DNA of 64,000 bases from Portibacter marinus (GTDB lineage Bacteria; Bacteroidota; Bacteroidia; Chitinophagales; Saprospiraceae), in contig NZ_JAJNKB010000002.1 in the NCBI RefSeq assembly GCF_021533195.1, positions 496,001 through 560,000 of the forward strand, in the 5' to 3' direction. A program made the translations under genes and the position numbers. The stretch's first letter is position 1. Each line of letters starts with the position of its first letter. Under the pieces are notes generated by a model, which was given only the letters and a program-made list of their open reading frames with translations, did no database searches and was not told where the DNA came from. This document shows positions 9,220 through 21,340 of the stretch, in pieces.

Positions 9220-9912
9220 ATGGCAAAACAAACTAAGAAGTGGAAAGTTGCGGCAGCTAAAGTAGACAACGATAAGTTGTATCCTTTAGAGGAAGCAATG
9301 GCCCTGGTCAAAGATGTGAACATCACAAAATTTGACGCTTCCGTAGATGTACACGTCAGACTTGGCGTGGATCCTCGTAAAGCCGACCAGGCGATCAGAG
9401 GAACGGTATCATTGCCTAATGGTACTGGTAAAACTAAATCCGTATTGGTCTTATGTACACCTGATAAAGAAGCTGAGGCTTTAGAAGCTGGAGCGGACTA
9501 CGCAGGCTTAGATGAATACGTTCAGAAAATCCAGGGTGGATGGACTGATGTGGATGTTGTGATAGCAATGCCAACCGTGATGGCCCAGGTAGGCCGTATT
9601 GGTAGGATATTAGGTCCAAGAGGTCTAATGCCTAATCCAAAATCGGGAACGGTAACTATGGATGTCGCATCTGCAGTCAATGATGTTAAAGGTGGTAAAA
9701 TTGCTTTCCGTGTGGATAAATATGGAATCGTACATTCTTCCATCGGGCGAGTATCATTCTCAGCAGAGAAATTGACACAGAATGCTCAGGAACTGTTAGG
9801 CTTATTGATTAAAATGAAGCCGGCAACTGCGAAAGGAAACTATATGAAGTCCGTAAGCGTTGCAAGTTCGATGAGTCCTGGAATAAGTATTGATCCGAAA
9901 TCTATTAAGTAA
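9220..9912 (+). CDS. rplA: 50S ribosomal protein L1
   Basis: This 230-residue protein is a full-length L1. It has the motif [20 protein letters not shown], the [10 protein letters not shown] segment ([19 protein letters not shown]), and [21 protein letters not shown]1 forms the mobile stalk of the 50S subunit and in many bacteria represses its own operon by binding the mRNA. It is followed by rplJ after 17 bases. Confidence 0.97.
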   Translation: MAKQTKKWKVAAAKVDNDKLYPLEEAMALVKDVNITKFDASVDVHVRLGVDPRKADQAIRGTVSLPNGTGKTKSVLVLCTPDKEAEALEAGADYAGLDEYVQKIQGGWTDVDVVIAMPTVMAQVGRIGRILGPRGLMPNPKSGTVTMDVASAVNDVKGGKIAFRVDKYGIVHSSIGRVSFSAEKLTQNAQELLGLLIKMKPATAKGNYMKSVSVASSMSPGISIDPKSIK

Positions 9913-9929
9913 AGTTATAACTAATTAAA

Positions 9930-10466
9930 ATGAATAGAACTGAAAAAACTGCTGCAATAGAGGAGTTGAAAGAAAAGTTCAGTAATAGTGATTTCTTTTA
10001 CTTGACTGATTCTTCAAAACTTACAGTAGAACAAGTGAATCGACTTCGAGGCTTATGCTACGCGAAAGGCATAGAAATGAAAGTCGTTAAAAATACATTA
10101 GCTAAAAAAGCACTAGAGTCATTTGATGAAGGTAAAGGATACCAACCTTTAATGGACATCTTGAAAGGACCTACTGCTTTTATGTTTACAGATGTAGCGA
10201 ATGACCCGGCTAAAGTCATTAAAGAATTTAGAGGAAAAAAAGGTGAGCGACCAGTCTTAAAGGCGGCTTATATTGATCAGGATGTCTTTATAGGAGACGA
10301 TCAGATTGATGCATTGGCAAGCTTGAAGTCTAAGGAAGATCTCATCGGAGAAATCGTTACGTTATTACAATCACCGATCAAAAATGTAATCGGATCACTA
10401 CAGTCCGGAGGCAATACAATCGCTGGTTTAGTAAAAGCATTGCAGGAAAGAAGCGATGCTTCATAA
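9930..10466 (+). CDS. rplJ: 50S ribosomal protein L10
   Basis: This 178-residue protein anchors the L7/L12 dimers to the ribosome stalk. It opens with NRTEKTAAIEELKEKF, has the conserved GLCYAKGIEMKVVKNTLAKKAL and GPTAFMF segments, and a C-terminal helix that binds L12. It starts 17 bases after rplA. Confidence 0.96.
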   Translation: MNRTEKTAAIEELKEKFSNSDFFYLTDSSKLTVEQVNRLRGLCYAKGIEMKVVKNTLAKKALESFDEGKGYQPLMDILKGPTAFMFTDVANDPAKVIKEFRGKKGERPVLKAAYIDQDVFIGDDQIDALASLKSKEDLIGEIVTLLQSPIKNVIGSLQSGGNTIAGLVKALQERSDAS

Positions 10467-10529
10467 TATAGGCTTCCAAGCATTTATTATACGCAACTAT
10501 TGTTAAAAAATTTAAAACCATAATTAAAA

Positions 10530-10907
10530 ATGGCTGATTTAAAAGCAATTGCAGAACAGTTAGTAAATCTTACAGTTAAAGATGTAAGTGAACTGGCTGA
10601 CATTTTAAAAGACGAGTACGGTATTGAACCCGCTGCTGCAGCTGTTGCTGTTGCTGCTGGCCCTGCTGCTGGTGGCGATGACGCTGCTGAAGAAAAAACC
10701 GATTTTAACATTGAGTTAACTTCTGCTGGAAGTGCAAAACTTGCTGTTGTAAAAGCGGTAAAAAATCTTCTTGGAGTAGGATTGAAAGATGCTAAAGACT
10801 TAGTAGATGGAGCACCTGCTGTTATTAAGGAAGGAGTTCCTAAAGCAGAAGCTGAATCTATTAAATCTGAACTCGAGGCTGCTGGTGCTCAAGTTGAGTT
10901 GAAGTAG
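10530..10907 (+). CDS. rplL: 50S ribosomal protein L7/L12
   Basis: This 125-residue protein has an N-terminal dimerisation helix ([17 protein letters not shown]), an Ala/Gly-rich hinge at about residues 34-53 and the conserved C-terminal domain ([23 protein letters not shown]). It recruits translation GTPases. It is followed by a large hairpin before rpoB. Confidence 0.97.
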   Translation: MADLKAIAEQLVNLTVKDVSELADILKDEYGIEPAAAAVAVAAGPAAGGDDAAEEKTDFNIELTSAGSAKLAVVKAVKNLLGVGLKDAKDLVDGAPAVIKEGVPKAEAESIKSELEAAGAQVELK

Positions 10908-10940
10908 TTGAATGATCGAATACAGATCCAATACATATTA

Positions 10941-10993
10941 AATGGCGATATGGCTTAAATTGAGCGTGACCTCGATCTAAGCCTATCGTCATT
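10941..10993 (+). promoter_or_regulatory. Long hairpin between rplL and rpoB (attenuator or processing site)
   Basis: The 155-base gap folds into one long imperfect stem. Outer: AATGGCGATA (10941-10950) with TATCGTCATT (10984-10993), all ten paired with one G-T. Middle: GGCTTA (10952-10957) with TAAGCC (10978-10983) beyond a single bulged T. Inner: ATTGAG with CTCGAT around a 6-nt loop. There is no U-run. In E. coli the same gap holds an attenuator and an RNase III site that lower rpoBC expression relative to rplJL; a similar role is inferred here. Confidence 0.55.
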
Positions 10994-11062
10994 TACTAGT
11001 ATATCATTTTTTGTTTAGAAGCAATTTCCGGGAAAGTCCGGTTAATAATAAATATCTCAAAT

Positions 11063-14000
11063 ATGTCATCCAACACAACCGCACTGCTTGCTGAAGAAGC
11101 AAGAGTAAATTTTGGAAAAATTAAACTTCCATCAGAAACTCCTAACCTATTGGACATACAATTGGATTCCTTTATGGAATTCTTCCAGTTAGGAACCACA
11201 CCTGAAAATAGAAATAGCGAGGGGTTGTATAGAGTGTTTCAGGAAAACTTTCCTATTACGGATGCTAGAAATATCTTCGTTCTGGAATTTTTGGATTACT
11301 TCGTAGATCCACCAAGATATAGCATAGCCGAATGTATGCAGAGAGGACTAACTTATAGTGTTCCCCTTAAAGCAAAGCTTAGGTTATCCTGTAACGATGA
11401 AGAGCATGTTGATTTCCAGACCATTGTACAGGATGTTTTCTTAGGAAACATTCCTTACATGACTCCTAAAGGGACATTTGTCATAAATGGTGCTGAAAGA
11501 ATCATCGTTTCCCAACTACACAGATCACCGGGAGTATTTTTCAGTCAGTCTTTCCACCCGAATGGTACAAAGATTTACTCTGCAAGAGTTATTCCGTTCA
11601 AAGGCGCGTGGATGGAGTTTGCGACTGATATCAATACAGTGATGTATGCTTACATTGACAGGAAAAAGAAGTTTCCTGTAACGACCTTATTGAGAGCGAT
11701 AGGATTTGATTCAGACAAGGAAATACTTGATATTTTTGGATTAGCGGAAGAAATCAAGGTTACTCAGAAGGAAATTAAAAAGGCTATAGGCAGAAAACTT
11801 GCTGCAAGAGTCTTGAGAAAATGGTCCGAGGATTTTGTGGATGAAGATACGGGCGAGGTGGTAACCATAGAAAGAAATGAGATTATTCTTGAAAGAGATG
11901 TTATTCTGGATGAGGAGAATACCAAACTCATCATGGATGCAGATATCGATAGCATCATTCTACAGAAAGATGACATCGCTGAAGATTTCTCCATCATATA
12001 TAATACCTTACAAAAGGACCCCTCTAGTTCTGAAATTGAAGCAGTTCAATATATATACAGACAGTTAAGAGGAACTGATCCACCAGACGAGGAAACAGCA
12101 CGAGGAATTATCGACAAGTTGTTTTTCTCTGATAAGAGATATAATCTCGGAGAAGTGGGTCGATATAAGATCAATAGAAAGTTAAAGCTGGACACCGATA
12201 AGGAAACATTGGTTTTAACGAAGGATGACATCATCCAAATCATTCAATATTTGGTGAGTTTAATCAACCAGAAAGCTGAATTGGATGATATCGATCACCT
12301 TTCTAACCGTAGAGTACGAACAGTAGGTGAGCAATTATATGCCCAGTTCGGTGTGGGACTTGCAAGGATGGCCAGAACCATTCGCGAAAGAATGAATGTT
12401 AGAGATAATGAAGTTTTCACCCCGGTTGATTTGATCAATGCGCGGACGTTATCTTCTGTGATCAACTCCTTTTTCGGAACGTCACAATTGTCTCAGTTCC
12501 TGGATCAAACCAACCCGCTGTCTGAAATAACTCACAAAAGAAGAATTTCAGCACTGGGACCTGGCGGACTTTCCAGAGAAAGAGCAGGATTCGAAGTAAG
12601 GGATGTTCACTATTCTCACTATGGAAGGTTATGTACCATTGAAACGCCGGAGGGACCAAATATTGGATTGATTTCGACGCTCTGTGTACACGCTAAAGTG
12701 AATAAAATGGGCTTCCTGGAGACACCATACAGACCTGTTAGTGATGGGGTGGTGGATCTTTCCGGAAATGGGCAATACTTGTCAGCAGAAGGAGAAGATT
12801 TCAAGAAAGTAGCGCAGGCGAACTCCATATTGAACGAGAAAGGAGCATTCGTATCTGATAGAATTAAGTGTAGAGAGCATGGGGATTTCCCGGTTCTTAC
12901 ACCGGAAGAGGTAGAATTCATGGATGTAGCTCCTAACCAGATTGTGGGGGTTTCTGCTTCACTCATTCCTTTCCTTGAAAATGATGATGCGAACAGGGCC
13001 TTGATGGGATCTAACATGCAGCGTCAGGCAGTACCTTTAATCAAGCCTCAGTCGCCAATCGTCGGAACTGGCTTAGAAGGAAAAGTGGCCAGAGACTCAA
13101 GAATGTTAATCAATGCAGAGGGAGAAGGTGTTGTGGAGTATGTAGACGCGAATGAAATCGTTATTAAATATGATATGGATGAAGATGAGCAATTGGTTTC
13201 TTTCGAAAGCAATGTGAAGTCTTATCCATTGACGAAGTTTAGAAGAACCAACCAAGGTACTTGTATTAACCTTCAACCTATTGTGGCGAAGGGAGACAGA
13301 GTTGTAAAAGGTAGTATTCTTTGTGACGGATATGCAACAGAGAAAGGTGAATTGGCTTTGGGCCAAAACCTGATGGTTTCCTTCATGCCTTGGAAAGGTT
13401 ACAACTTTGAGGATGCGATTGTGCTTTCTGAAAGAGTGGTAAGAGAAGACATTTTTACCTCTCTTCACATTGAAAACTTTGATCTTGACATCAGAGATAC
13501 CAAACTTGGAGAAGAGGAGTTGACGAATGACATTCCGAATGTTTCAGAAGAGGCAACTAAAGATCTCGATGAAAATGGAATCATAAGAGTTGGTGCCTGG
13601 GTTAAAGAAGGCGATATTCTCATCGGCAAAATCACTCCTAAAGGTGAGTCTGATCCTACACCGGAAGAAAAGCTATTAAGAGCGATTTTCGGAGACAAAG
13701 CAGGAGATGTAAAAGATGCTTCATTGAAAGCACCTCCATCAACGAAAGGTATTATCATTGACAAGCAACTTTTTGCCAGAGCCAAGAAAGATAAATTCCA
13801 AAAGGTACAGGAGAAAGATTTGCTTTCAAAACTTGAGGATAAACACGCTGTAGCGTTGAACGAGTTGCAAACGACATTGATTGATAAATTGATGAAGCTG
13901 ACAGGAGGTAAATCTTCTGAGGGTGTTCGTAGTATTTACAATGAAGAATTGATTTCTAAAGGAACCAAGTTCTCACCTAAAGTCTTAAAAGAGATCAACT

Positions 14001-14884
14001 ATAATGAAGTCGATTACTCTAATTGGACCAAGGATGAAAAGATCAATAGCTTGATCGCCAGGACGCTACATAATTATAGCATCAAGGTCAATGAGGAAGT
14101 TGGAAAGTATAAGAGAGAGAAGTTCAATATCAGTATAGGAGATGAGCTTCCAGCTGGTGTACTCAAACTTGCTAAAGTTTATATGGCTAAAAAGCGTAAA
14201 CTTAAAGTAGGTGATAAGTTGGCAGGAAGACACGGTAATAAAGGTATTGTCTCCAGAATTGTAAGACAGGAGGATATGCCTTTCTTAGAAGATGGAACTC
14301 CTGTGGATATTGTATTGAACCCACTAGGTGTACCTTCAAGGATGAATTTGGGACAAATTTTTGAAACCGTTCTCGGCTGGGCTGGTAAGAAGATGGACCT
14401 TAAATTTGCAACCCCGATATTCGATGGTGCTTCTACAGAAGAAATCGAGGAACAAATACAAGCTGCAAAGCTTCCATCACTAGGACAAACGTACTTATAT
14501 GATGGAGAGACAGGAGACAGGTTCCACCAGCAGGCAACTGTAGGTGTGATCTACATGCTTAAGCTATCTCACATGGTAGATGATAAGATGCATGCAAGAT
14601 CAATCGGACCTTATTCATTGATTACACAGCAACCACTTGGTGGTAAAGCTCAATTTGGTGGACAAAGATTTGGTGAGATGGAAGTTTGGGCGCTAGAGGC
14701 ATTTGGTGCTTCTAACATTCTGAGAGAGTTGTTGACCATTAAGTCAGATGATATTATTGGAAGAGCCAAAGCATATGAGGCCATCGTTAAAGGAGATAAT
14801 TTACCAGAACCAAATGTTCCGGAATCTTTTAACGTACTGGTTCATGAGCTTAAAGGGCTCGCATTGGATATCAAATTTGACTAA
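11063..14884 (+). CDS. rpoB: DNA-directed RNA polymerase subunit beta
   Basis: This 1273-residue protein is a full beta subunit. The rifampicin-binding region is intact ([35 protein letters not shown]). Asp481, His491 and Ser496 match the sensitive-type residues at the three classic resistance positions. Further conserved blocks are [20 protein letters not shown] and [23 protein letters not shown] near the C-terminus. It is followed by rpoC after 29 bases, with which it forms the polymerase core. Confidence 0.98.
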   Translation: MSSNTTALLAEEARVNFGKIKLPSETPNLLDIQLDSFMEFFQLGTTPENRNSEGLYRVFQENFPITDARNIFVLEFLDYFVDPPRYSIAECMQRGLTYSVPLKAKLRLSCNDEEHVDFQTIVQDVFLGNIPYMTPKGTFVINGAERIIVSQLHRSPGVFFSQSFHPNGTKIYSARVIPFKGAWMEFATDINTVMYAYIDRKKKFPVTTLLRAIGFDSDKEILDIFGLAEEIKVTQKEIKKAIGRKLAARVLRKWSEDFVDEDTGEVVTIERNEIILERDVILDEENTKLIMDADIDSIILQKDDIAEDFSIIYNTLQKDPSSSEIEAVQYIYRQLRGTDPPDEETARGIIDKLFFSDKRYNLGEVGRYKINRKLKLDTDKETLVLTKDDIIQIIQYLVSLINQKAELDDIDHLSNRRVRTVGEQLYAQFGVGLARMARTIRERMNVRDNEVFTPVDLINARTLSSVINSFFGTSQLSQFLDQTNPLSEITHKRRISALGPGGLSRERAGFEVRDVHYSHYGRLCTIETPEGPNIGLISTLCVHAKVNKMGFLETPYRPVSDGVVDLSGNGQYLSAEGEDFKKVAQANSILNEKGAFVSDRIKCREHGDFPVLTPEEVEFMDVAPNQIVGVSASLIPFLENDDANRALMGSNMQRQAVPLIKPQSPIVGTGLEGKVARDSRMLINAEGEGVVEYVDANEIVIKYDMDEDEQLVSFESNVKSYPLTKFRRTNQGTCINLQPIVAKGDRVVKGSILCDGYATEKGELALGQNLMVSFMPWKGYNFEDAIVLSERVVREDIFTSLHIENFDLDIRDTKLGEEELTNDIPNVSEEATKDLDENGIIRVGAWVKEGDILIGKITPKGESDPTPEEKLLRAIFGDKAGDVKDASLKAPPSTKGIIIDKQLFARAKKDKFQKVQEKDLLSKLEDKHAVALNELQTTLIDKLMKLTGGKSSEGVRSIYNEELISKGTKFSPKVLKEINYNEVDYSNWTKDEKINSLIARTLHNYSIKVNEEVGKYKREKFNISIGDELPAGVLKLAKVYMAKKRKLKVGDKLAGRHGNKGIVSRIVRQEDMPFLEDGTPVDIVLNPLGVPSRMNLGQIFETVLGWAGKKMDLKFATPIFDGASTEEIEEQIQAAKLPSLGQTYLYDGETGDRFHQQATVGVIYMLKLSHMVDDKMHARSIGPYSLITQQPLGGKAQFGGQRFGEMEVWALEAFGASNILRELLTIKSDDIIGRAKAYEAIVKGDNLPEPNVPESFNVLVHELKGLALDIKFD

Positions 14885-14913
14885 TTCATTCACCATTATT
14901 AAATAAAAGCATT

Positions 14914-17900
14914 ATGCCGTTTAGAAAAAATAATACGCAGACACGCGCTCCATTCGAGTCGATCACAATTAGCTTGTGCTCTCCGGATGATATACTAGAA
15001 AGATCCTATGGTGAAGTATTGAAGCCGGAAACGATTAATTATCGGTCTTATAAGCCAGAAAGAGATGGACTTTTCTGCGAGCGAATATTCGGGCCTGTTA
15101 AAGATTACGAATGTTACTGTGGAAAGTATAAAAGAATTAGATATAAAGGAATCGTATGTGACAGATGTGGTGTAGAAGTAACCGAAAAGAAGGTAAGAAG
15201 AGAGCGAATGGGACACATTAAACTGGTCGTTCCTGTTGTTCATATTTGGTTTTTCAAATCTCTTCCTAACAAAATTGGTTACCTCCTGGGATTGTCTTCT
15301 AAGAAATTAGAGTCGATTATCTATTATGAGAGATACGTCGTTATTCAGGCCGGTATCAAGGAAGAAGATGGAATTGCAAAGCAAGATTTGCTTACTGAGG
15401 AGGAGTACTTTGAGATATTAGATGGTCTTCCGAAGGAAAACCAGATGCTAGATGACAATGACCCTCAAAAATTCATCGCCCACATGGGTGCTGAAGCAGT
15501 CAAAATGTTGTTGGAAAGATTACAACTTGATGAACTTTCAGCTGCACTGAGATATCAGGCTGCTAATGAAACATCTCAGCAAAGAAAGTCCGAGGCTCTA
15601 AAGAGATTGAGGGTAGTAGAAGCTTTCAGAGATGGACAGACACGTATTGAAAATAAGCCGGAATGGGCGATCATTCAATATCTGCCTATTATTCCACCGG
15701 AACTAAGACCGTTGGTACCATTAGATGGAGGTAGATTTGCTTCTTCAGACTTGAATGACTTGTATCGTAGAGTAATCATCAGAAACAACAGACTTAAGAG
15801 ACTTTTAGAAATTAAAGCACCAGAAGTAATTCTTAGAAATGAGAAAAGAATGCTTCAGGAGGCAGTTGACTCATTGTTTGACAATTCCAGAAAATCTAAT
15901 GCCGTGAAAGCAGAAGGTGGACGGGCGTTAAAGTCTTTGAGTGATATTTTGAAAGGAAAACAAGGTCGATTCAGACAAAACTTATTGGGTAAAAGGGTGG
16001 ATTATTCCGGACGTTCAGTGATCGTCGTAGGTCCTACCTTAAAACTGCATGAGTGTGGAATTCCTAAAGGAATGGCTTCTGAGCTGTTCAAGCCTTTCGT
16101 AATTAGAAAATTGATCGAAAGGGGAATCGTAAAGACTGTAAAGTCAGCTAAGAAGTTAGTGGATCGTAAAGATCCAGTGATTTGGGAAATACTTGAGAAT
16201 ATATTAAAAGGTCATCCTGTTCTATTGAATAGGGCTCCTACTCTCCACAGGTTGTCTATCCAGGCATTCCAGCCTAAATTGGTAGAAGGAAAGGCTATTC
16301 AGTTGCACCCATTGGTATGCGGAGCATTTAATGCGGATTTTGATGGTGACCAGATGGCCGTGCACGTGCCACTTGGACATGCAGCGATATTAGAAGCTCA
16401 GGTACTAATGTTGGCTTCCCATAACATGTTGAATCCTCAGAACGGTTCTCCTATCACCCTTCCTTCACAGGATATGGTCTTGGGACTTTACTATCTGACC
16501 AAACTGAGGAAGTCGAAGAAGAAAGGTGATGTGAAAGGCGAGGGCATGACATTCTATAGTCCTGAAGAGGTTTTAATTGCATACAATGAAGGCAAGATTG
16601 ATCTTCATGCTGTAATTAAAGTTAGGGTCAATGTTGAAAATGAATTGGGACAGTTGGTTCCAGAGGTGATAGAAACAAGCGTAGGAAGAGTGATCTTTAA
16701 TGAGGCAGTTCCTGCCAATGTTCCCTTCATTAATGAACTACTTACTAAGAAAAACCTAAAGAAGGAAATTAGTAAGATCATTGATAGAACGAGTTTCAAA
16801 ATCACAGCTGAATTCCTCGATAAGATTAAGGAATTAGGATTTTTATGGTCATTTAAAGGTGGATTATCATTCAACCTTGGAGATTTAATTAATCCTACAG
16901 CTAAAGAAAGTACGCTTTTAGATGCGAATCAAGAAGTTGATGAAGTTTGGGAAAACTACAACATGGGTCTGATTACCAATAATGAGCGTTACAACCAAAT
17001 TATCGATAAGTGGACGTTTGCAGATAATAAGATTACTGAAAATCTGATGACAGAGTTGGCTGAGCATAAAGATGGATTCAACTCTGTATACATGATGCTT
17101 CATTCTGGAGCGAGAGGTTCTCAACAGCAGATTAAGCAGTTGTGTGGATTAAGAGGTTTGATGGCCAAGCCAAGGAAATCAGGAGATACAGGTGGAGCGA
17201 TTATTGAAAACCCAATTCTTTCTAACTTCCTGGATGGACTTTCTGTATTAGAATATTTTATTTCCACACACGGTGCGAGAAAAGGTCTGGCGGATACTGC
17301 ATTAAAGACTGCAGATGCCGGTTACCTGACCAGAAGATTGGTTGATGTATCTCAGGATGTCATCATTACGGAAGAAGATTGTGATACTCTTAGAGGTATT
17401 GATACCTATGCACTGAAGGAGAACGAAAAGGTAATAGAAACTTTATCAGCAAGAATTATCGGAAGATATACACTTTACGATGTCGAAGATCCGGTTACTG
17501 ATGAAGTACTTCTAAAAGCGGGCGAATATATTAGTCCACCTGTTGCCGATAAAATCGAAGATGCTGGTATAGAGATGGTGACGATTAGATCCGTTTTAAC
17601 TTGTGAAACGAAATCTGGAGTTTGTGTGAAGTGCTACGGTAAAAACCTTGCTTCTGGAAGAATCGCTGAAGAGGGTGATGCAGTAGGAATTATCGCAGCC
17701 CAAAGTATTGGGGAACCTGGAACGCAGTTGACACTTCGTACCTTCCACGTGGGTGGTATCGCTTCAGTGACCAAGCAAGAGTCTGAATTGATATCTAAGT
17801 TCAATGGTAAATTGGAATTTGATAACATTAAGACCGTAGAATCGGAGGAGAATGGAAAGAAAGTAAATGTCGTGCTATCGAGATCTGGTGAAGTGAGAAT

Positions 17901-19206
17901 CATGGATCCAGAAACGGGTAAAGTTTATGTGACTTTATATATTCCTTATGGAGCGACACTTTTCGTAAAAGACGGACAGAAGGTTAATAAAGGAGACGTG
18001 ATTTGTAATTGGGATCCGTTTAACAATATGATCATTACTGAATTCAAGGGTATTGCTCAATTTGAAGCTATCGAAGAAGGCCAGACTTACAGAATAGAAA
18101 GAGATGATCAGACTGGATTTGCTGAAAAGGTTGTGGTTGAATCTAAAAACAAAAAGAAGATTCCAACCATCAAAATCTTATCGACTTCTGGTGAGGAATT
18201 GAAGAGTTATAACTTACCTGTAGGTGCCTATATCTCTATAGAAGATGGCGCAGAAGTGAAGGCTGGTGATAAAATTGTAAAGATTCCTCGTAAACTGGGA
18301 GGCGTACAGGATATTACCGGTGGTCTTCCAAGGGTAACTGAATTGTTCGAAGCCAGGAATCCTTCTAATCCTGCTACAACTGCAGAGATCGATGGAATAG
18401 TTTCTTTCGGAAAGATCAAAAGAGGAAACAGGGAAGTCTTTGTAGAAGATGAGAAAACGAATCAGAGGAAGAAATATCTGATTGGGCTTTCTAAGCACAT
18501 ATTGGTTCAGGAAGGTGATTTTGTTAGAGCAGGAATGCCATTGTCAGATGGTTCTATTTCTCCAGCAGACATTCTTAAAATCAAGGGTCCATTTGCAGTT
18601 CAGTACTATTTGGTGAATGAAATTCAAGAGGTTTATAGATCTCAAGGTATCGATATCAATGATAAGCATATCGAGGTGATCGTCAGACAGATGATGAAGA
18701 GACTACAAATCGAAGATGCAGGTGACACTGTTTTCTTAGAAGGCGAAGCTGTAGAACGACATGAATTCTTAGAGCAGAATGATTGGATTTATGACAAGAA
18801 GTTCATTACTGATCCGGGCGAGTCTACCAATTTGAAAGCTGGTCAATTGGTCACTCTTAGACAGTTAAGAGAAGAGAACTCTTTACTTAAAAGAAATGAC
18901 ATGAAGACAGTAGAATGGAGAGATGCCATTCCTGCAACTTCTAAGCCAGTGCTTCAAGGTATTACTAAGTCGTCACTGGGTGTGTCCAGCTGGATTTCAG
19001 CTGCATCATTCCAGGAGACTACCAAAGTTTTAAGTACCGCTGCAATTGGTGCCAAGAGAGATGGATTAGATGGACTTAAAGAGAATGTAATTGTAGGTAA
19101 GAAGATACCTGCAGGTACTGGATTGAAAAAGTACAGAAATCTATACGTTGAACCAAGGAAGGACAATGGTGAAGAAGAGCTTGAAGAGGTAAGTTTGTTG
19201 GACTAG
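14914..19206 (+). CDS. rpoC: DNA-directed RNA polymerase subunit beta-prime
   Basis: This 1430-residue protein carries the catalytic Mg-binding motif NADFDGD (in [16 protein letters not shown]). It has the N-terminal zinc site CYCGKYK...CDRCG, the second zinc site [13 protein letters not shown], and the trigger-loop region ([16 protein letters not shown]). It ends the secE-rpoC cluster, and a strong terminator lies 26 bases after its stop codon. Confidence 0.98.
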   Translation: MPFRKNNTQTRAPFESITISLCSPDDILERSYGEVLKPETINYRSYKPERDGLFCERIFGPVKDYECYCGKYKRIRYKGIVCDRCGVEVTEKKVRRERMGHIKLVVPVVHIWFFKSLPNKIGYLLGLSSKKLESIIYYERYVVIQAGIKEEDGIAKQDLLTEEEYFEILDGLPKENQMLDDNDPQKFIAHMGAEAVKMLLERLQLDELSAALRYQAANETSQQRKSEALKRLRVVEAFRDGQTRIENKPEWAIIQYLPIIPPELRPLVPLDGGRFASSDLNDLYRRVIIRNNRLKRLLEIKAPEVILRNEKRMLQEAVDSLFDNSRKSNAVKAEGGRALKSLSDILKGKQGRFRQNLLGKRVDYSGRSVIVVGPTLKLHECGIPKGMASELFKPFVIRKLIERGIVKTVKSAKKLVDRKDPVIWEILENILKGHPVLLNRAPTLHRLSIQAFQPKLVEGKAIQLHPLVCGAFNADFDGDQMAVHVPLGHAAILEAQVLMLASHNMLNPQNGSPITLPSQDMVLGLYYLTKLRKSKKKGDVKGEGMTFYSPEEVLIAYNEGKIDLHAVIKVRVNVENELGQLVPEVIETSVGRVIFNEAVPANVPFINELLTKKNLKKEISKIIDRTSFKITAEFLDKIKELGFLWSFKGGLSFNLGDLINPTAKESTLLDANQEVDEVWENYNMGLITNNERYNQIIDKWTFADNKITENLMTELAEHKDGFNSVYMMLHSGARGSQQQIKQLCGLRGLMAKPRKSGDTGGAIIENPILSNFLDGLSVLEYFISTHGARKGLADTALKTADAGYLTRRLVDVSQDVIITEEDCDTLRGIDTYALKENEKVIETLSARIIGRYTLYDVEDPVTDEVLLKAGEYISPPVADKIEDAGIEMVTIRSVLTCETKSGVCVKCYGKNLASGRIAEEGDAVGIIAAQSIGEPGTQLTLRTFHVGGIASVTKQESELISKFNGKLEFDNIKTVESEENGKKVNVVLSRSGEVRIMDPETGKVYVTLYIPYGATLFVKDGQKVNKGDVICNWDPFNNMIITEFKGIAQFEAIEEGQTYRIERDDQTGFAEKVVVESKNKKKIPTIKILSTSGEELKSYNLPVGAYISIEDGAEVKAGDKIVKIPRKLGGVQDITGGLPRVTELFEARNPSNPATTAEIDGIVSFGKIKRGNREVFVEDEKTNQRKKYLIGLSKHILVQEGDFVRAGMPLSDGSISPADILKIKGPFAVQYYLVNEIQEVYRSQGIDINDKHIEVIVRQMMKRLQIEDAGDTVFLEGEAVERHEFLEQNDWIYDKKFITDPGESTNLKAGQLVTLRQLREENSLLKRNDMKTVEWRDAIPATSKPVLQGITKSSLGVSSWISAASFQETTKVLSTAAIGAKRDGLDGLKENVIVGKKIPAGTGLKKYRNLYVEPRKDNGEEELEEVSLLD

Positions 19207-19232
19207 GTTCCAATCTTCAAGTGATATAATTT

Positions 19233-19271
19233 AAAAGCTGTTCAGTAGTATTACTGAGCAGCTTTTTTTTT
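19233..19271 (+). terminator. Rho-independent terminator of the rpoBC operon
   Basis: AAAAGCTG and TCAGTA pair with TACTGA and CAGCTTTT around a 4-nt loop, with one internal T/G opposition, followed by a run of T. It is the strongest terminator on the plus strand in the window. Confidence 0.92.
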
Positions 19272-19700
19272 GGCAGCCTAATTCTTAATGAGCTACTTTC
19301 TTTTCATTATGAATAGATTGTGCTCTAATATGATCTGTAGTTTGCCGGGAATCAAAAGTTATGGGAAGTGTTCACTTTGCAATATCGTTGATATAAAGGA
19401 AGGGTTGTAATTTAACCAACTATTATATGATAAATGTCTGGTCAACTTCTTTGCAATGAGCCAAATATCCAAGATATTATTGGAATTGATCAGCATTGCG
19501 CCTGAAAGCTTGGGAGCTATTATCGATAAGATATCTATAAATTGCAAGGTTATGATCGCACTTCTTAAATATGATCCTCCCTATAAAGTCTATTATTAAA
19601 AGCGATTATGGTGGTCATCTCGATGTCATCTCTGAAAGCCTTTATATCTATTTAATGCTTAAACGCTCTTCTTAAGATTTATTGATAAATGACTCGCTAT
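19272..19700. other. Intergenic stretch with no recognisable gene
   Basis: About 430 AT-rich bases lie between two terminators, at the junction of the plus-strand rpoC operon and the minus-strand genes. A 62-codon frame on the minus strand has no recognisable sequence or start context. Nothing functional was seen. Confidence 0.5.
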
Positions 19701-19738
19701 AAAAAAAAGGCCATCTCATGAAGAGACAGCCTTTTTTT
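19701..19738 (-). terminator. Bidirectional terminator after the T9SS protein gene
   Basis: A run of eight A and GGC pairs with GCC and seven T. An inner TCTC/GAGA stem is separated by a small CA/CA internal loop. It lies 25 bases after the stop of the minus-strand gene at 19763 and would work on both strands. Confidence 0.8.
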
Positions 19739-19762
19739 ACTTACTCAAAGTATCTTTATAAT

Positions 19763-21136
19763 CTAAAAAATAGATAGTTTCTTTATTACTCTTTCCTGAT
19801 TTTCAACATTAAATTCCATGTAGTAGATACCGGCATCAATACCCAGTAATTGTGTATTGATATCAGCTTGATGTGCTTCTATATTTTGAACATGAACAAC
19901 TTGTCCACTAACATTAAGAATTCTAACAGATTGTATTTTAAACTCTGATTTAAAGTTAACAACGTCTTTCACAGGATTAGGAAAAACTGTTACACCTTTA
20001 TCCTTTATTTGCTTGTTCGCAACTTTTATGGACCTGGAATAAGTGTCATCACCGTTAAATGAGATCATCTTGAATCTGTAATAGGTGATTTCAGAATCAA
20101 CATTTTTGTCTAGAAACTTAAATTCACCAATTTGAGGATTCTTGGTTTTCATAATATCCGACCATGCAACACCATTCGATGAACTTTGTAGAATTAAATA
20201 TTCTTCACCAACTACGGCATCAATAGACCAGGTGATCAAATTGTTGCTGCTGATTGCTCTTCCAGTAACAGAACCGAAGTCGATCGGAAGAAGTCCTACA
20301 CCATCAAGAAGAACAACCACATAGGTCTGATCACAGTATACTTGGGGAGCAATGGTAAAATTTCCTGGTACTGCGTCGGGATTAGAGAAATCTATACATT
20401 GAAGTTTGTCATTTTTTGATGCAACACAACCTTTAATAGGTGTGAACACACCAAAGTCTACTCCAAAGATATCTTCTGAACAGGATGTATGAACCTGCGC
20501 CGTACTGAAAACATTTGCCGCCGAAATTGTATTATTGGTGTAAAATGTAAAAAGCCATTCAGTTTGATTTTTTCCAAGATCAGTACCATCTACAAAAAAG
20601 ATATCGCCAGTTGATAATCCGTATATGGTATCGAATGGATTTGAATTCGGACCTTCTTTTCCCTTTACAACTGCGGCTACGTTATCTTCTTCGCCGGTGT
20701 ATTGAATTTGCATTGTCCAAATTTTTCCTCCACCTTCACAATAATTCATTGGGTAATCACATAAAGCTTCATAGCAATAATTATAAGTGAAACTATCTCT
20801 GATTTCGTAATTAGGGTCAGTCACAGTGTAACGAACATAACATTCCCCGTTCTCTGTGATTTTTTCTACAGTACCATACTGCGCATCGTTGTTTACAGAA
20901 ATACCACACGGATCGACAATGATATTGTCGTTTAATGTTACAAAAATGTCCACGTAGTCATCCGGGCCTATATTAGCATAATCTATACATAGATCCAATG
21001 TACTCAGGCACTCCGTATCTTCAACTGATTGAGGATCTTCACAATCTGCGTAGCTCTGACCAAAAGTATTAAAAGAAACAAATAAGATAAAGCATAATAC
21101 TATATGCTTAAGTTTTAAAGTGTTTAGGTAGTCCAT
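19763..21136 (-). CDS. Secreted T9SS type A cargo protein of unknown function
   Basis: This 457-residue protein has a Sec signal peptide (about 1-26, ending NTFGQ) and a type A T9SS sorting domain at about 375-457 (FPNPVKDVVNF, then GIYYMEF...KKLSIF). The mature N-terminal half is rich in cysteine (for example in CEDPQSVEDTECLSTLDLC and CYEALCDYPMNYC), suggesting disulfide-bonded beta-rich folds. I do not recognise a catalytic domain. A segment at about 280-370 (SSNGVAWSDIMK, YYRFKMISF) looks like the fibronectin-type linker often placed before sorting domains. It is a single gene with its own leader, predicted promoter and terminator. Confidence 0.75.
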   Translation of the reverse strand: MDYLNTLKLKHIVLCFILFVSFNTFGQSYADCEDPQSVEDTECLSTLDLCIDYANIGPDDYVDIFVTLNDNIIVDPCGISVNNDAQYGTVEKITENGECYVRYTVTDPNYEIRDSFTYNYCYEALCDYPMNYCEGGGKIWTMQIQYTGEEDNVAAVVKGKEGPNSNPFDTIYGLSTGDIFFVDGTDLGKNQTEWLFTFYTNNTISAANVFSTAQVHTSCSEDIFGVDFGVFTPIKGCVASKNDKLQCIDFSNPDAVPGNFTIAPQVYCDQTYVVVLLDGVGLLPIDFGSVTGRAISSNNLITWSIDAVVGEEYLILQSSSNGVAWSDIMKTKNPQIGEFKFLDKNVDSEITYYRFKMISFNGDDTYSRSIKVANKQIKDKGVTVFPNPVKDVVNFKSEFKIQSVRILNVSGQVVHVQNIEAHQADINTQLLGIDAGIYYMEFNVENQERVIKKLSIF

Positions 21137-21195
21137 TATTAAAATGATTTAATAATTAAACTAAACCGTGATCTATTAAACTTATGAAAGTAAGT

Positions 21196-21245
21196 TAGGT
21201 GTTAATTAGGTTTTATTAGATTTAGGTTTAAGTGTAATTAGGTTT
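21196..21245 (-). repeat. Three 10-mers at exact 16-base spacing in a 5' leader
   Basis: On the plus strand AATTAGGTTT at 21204, ATTTAGGTTT at 21220 and AATTAGGTTT at 21236 start exactly 16 bases apart; a weaker AGTTAGGTGT lies at 21193. On the transcribed strand this gives AAACCTAAT-like units in the leader of the 457-residue T9SS gene, between its predicted promoter and ATG. The regular spacing suggests a protein or small-RNA binding array. Confidence 0.5.
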
Positions 21246-21266
21246 AAAAAAAGGTATTAGTTACCG

Positions 21267-21296
21267 CAAATATAAAATGTTTTGCGCGACAATTTA
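21267..21296 (-). promoter_or_regulatory. Probable promoter of the T9SS protein gene
   Basis: On the minus strand TATATTTG (21274-21267) is an exact TAnnTTTG -7 element, and an ATTG lies upstream near the expected -33 position. It predicts a leader of about 125 bases, which contains the 16-base-spaced repeats. Confidence 0.45.
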
Positions 21297-21340
21297 CATA
21301 TTTATCATAAAAAGCTTTATTTGTAAGATATACGGCAATA

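Noticed and set aside
12619-13468. Minus-strand frames of 132 and 120 codons inside rpoB
   Set aside because: They are shadows of the highly conserved rpoB coding frame, with no promoter or family match.
19359-19547. 62-codon minus-strand frame between the two terminators
   Set aside because: It has no recognisable domain or signal, and nothing supports its expression.
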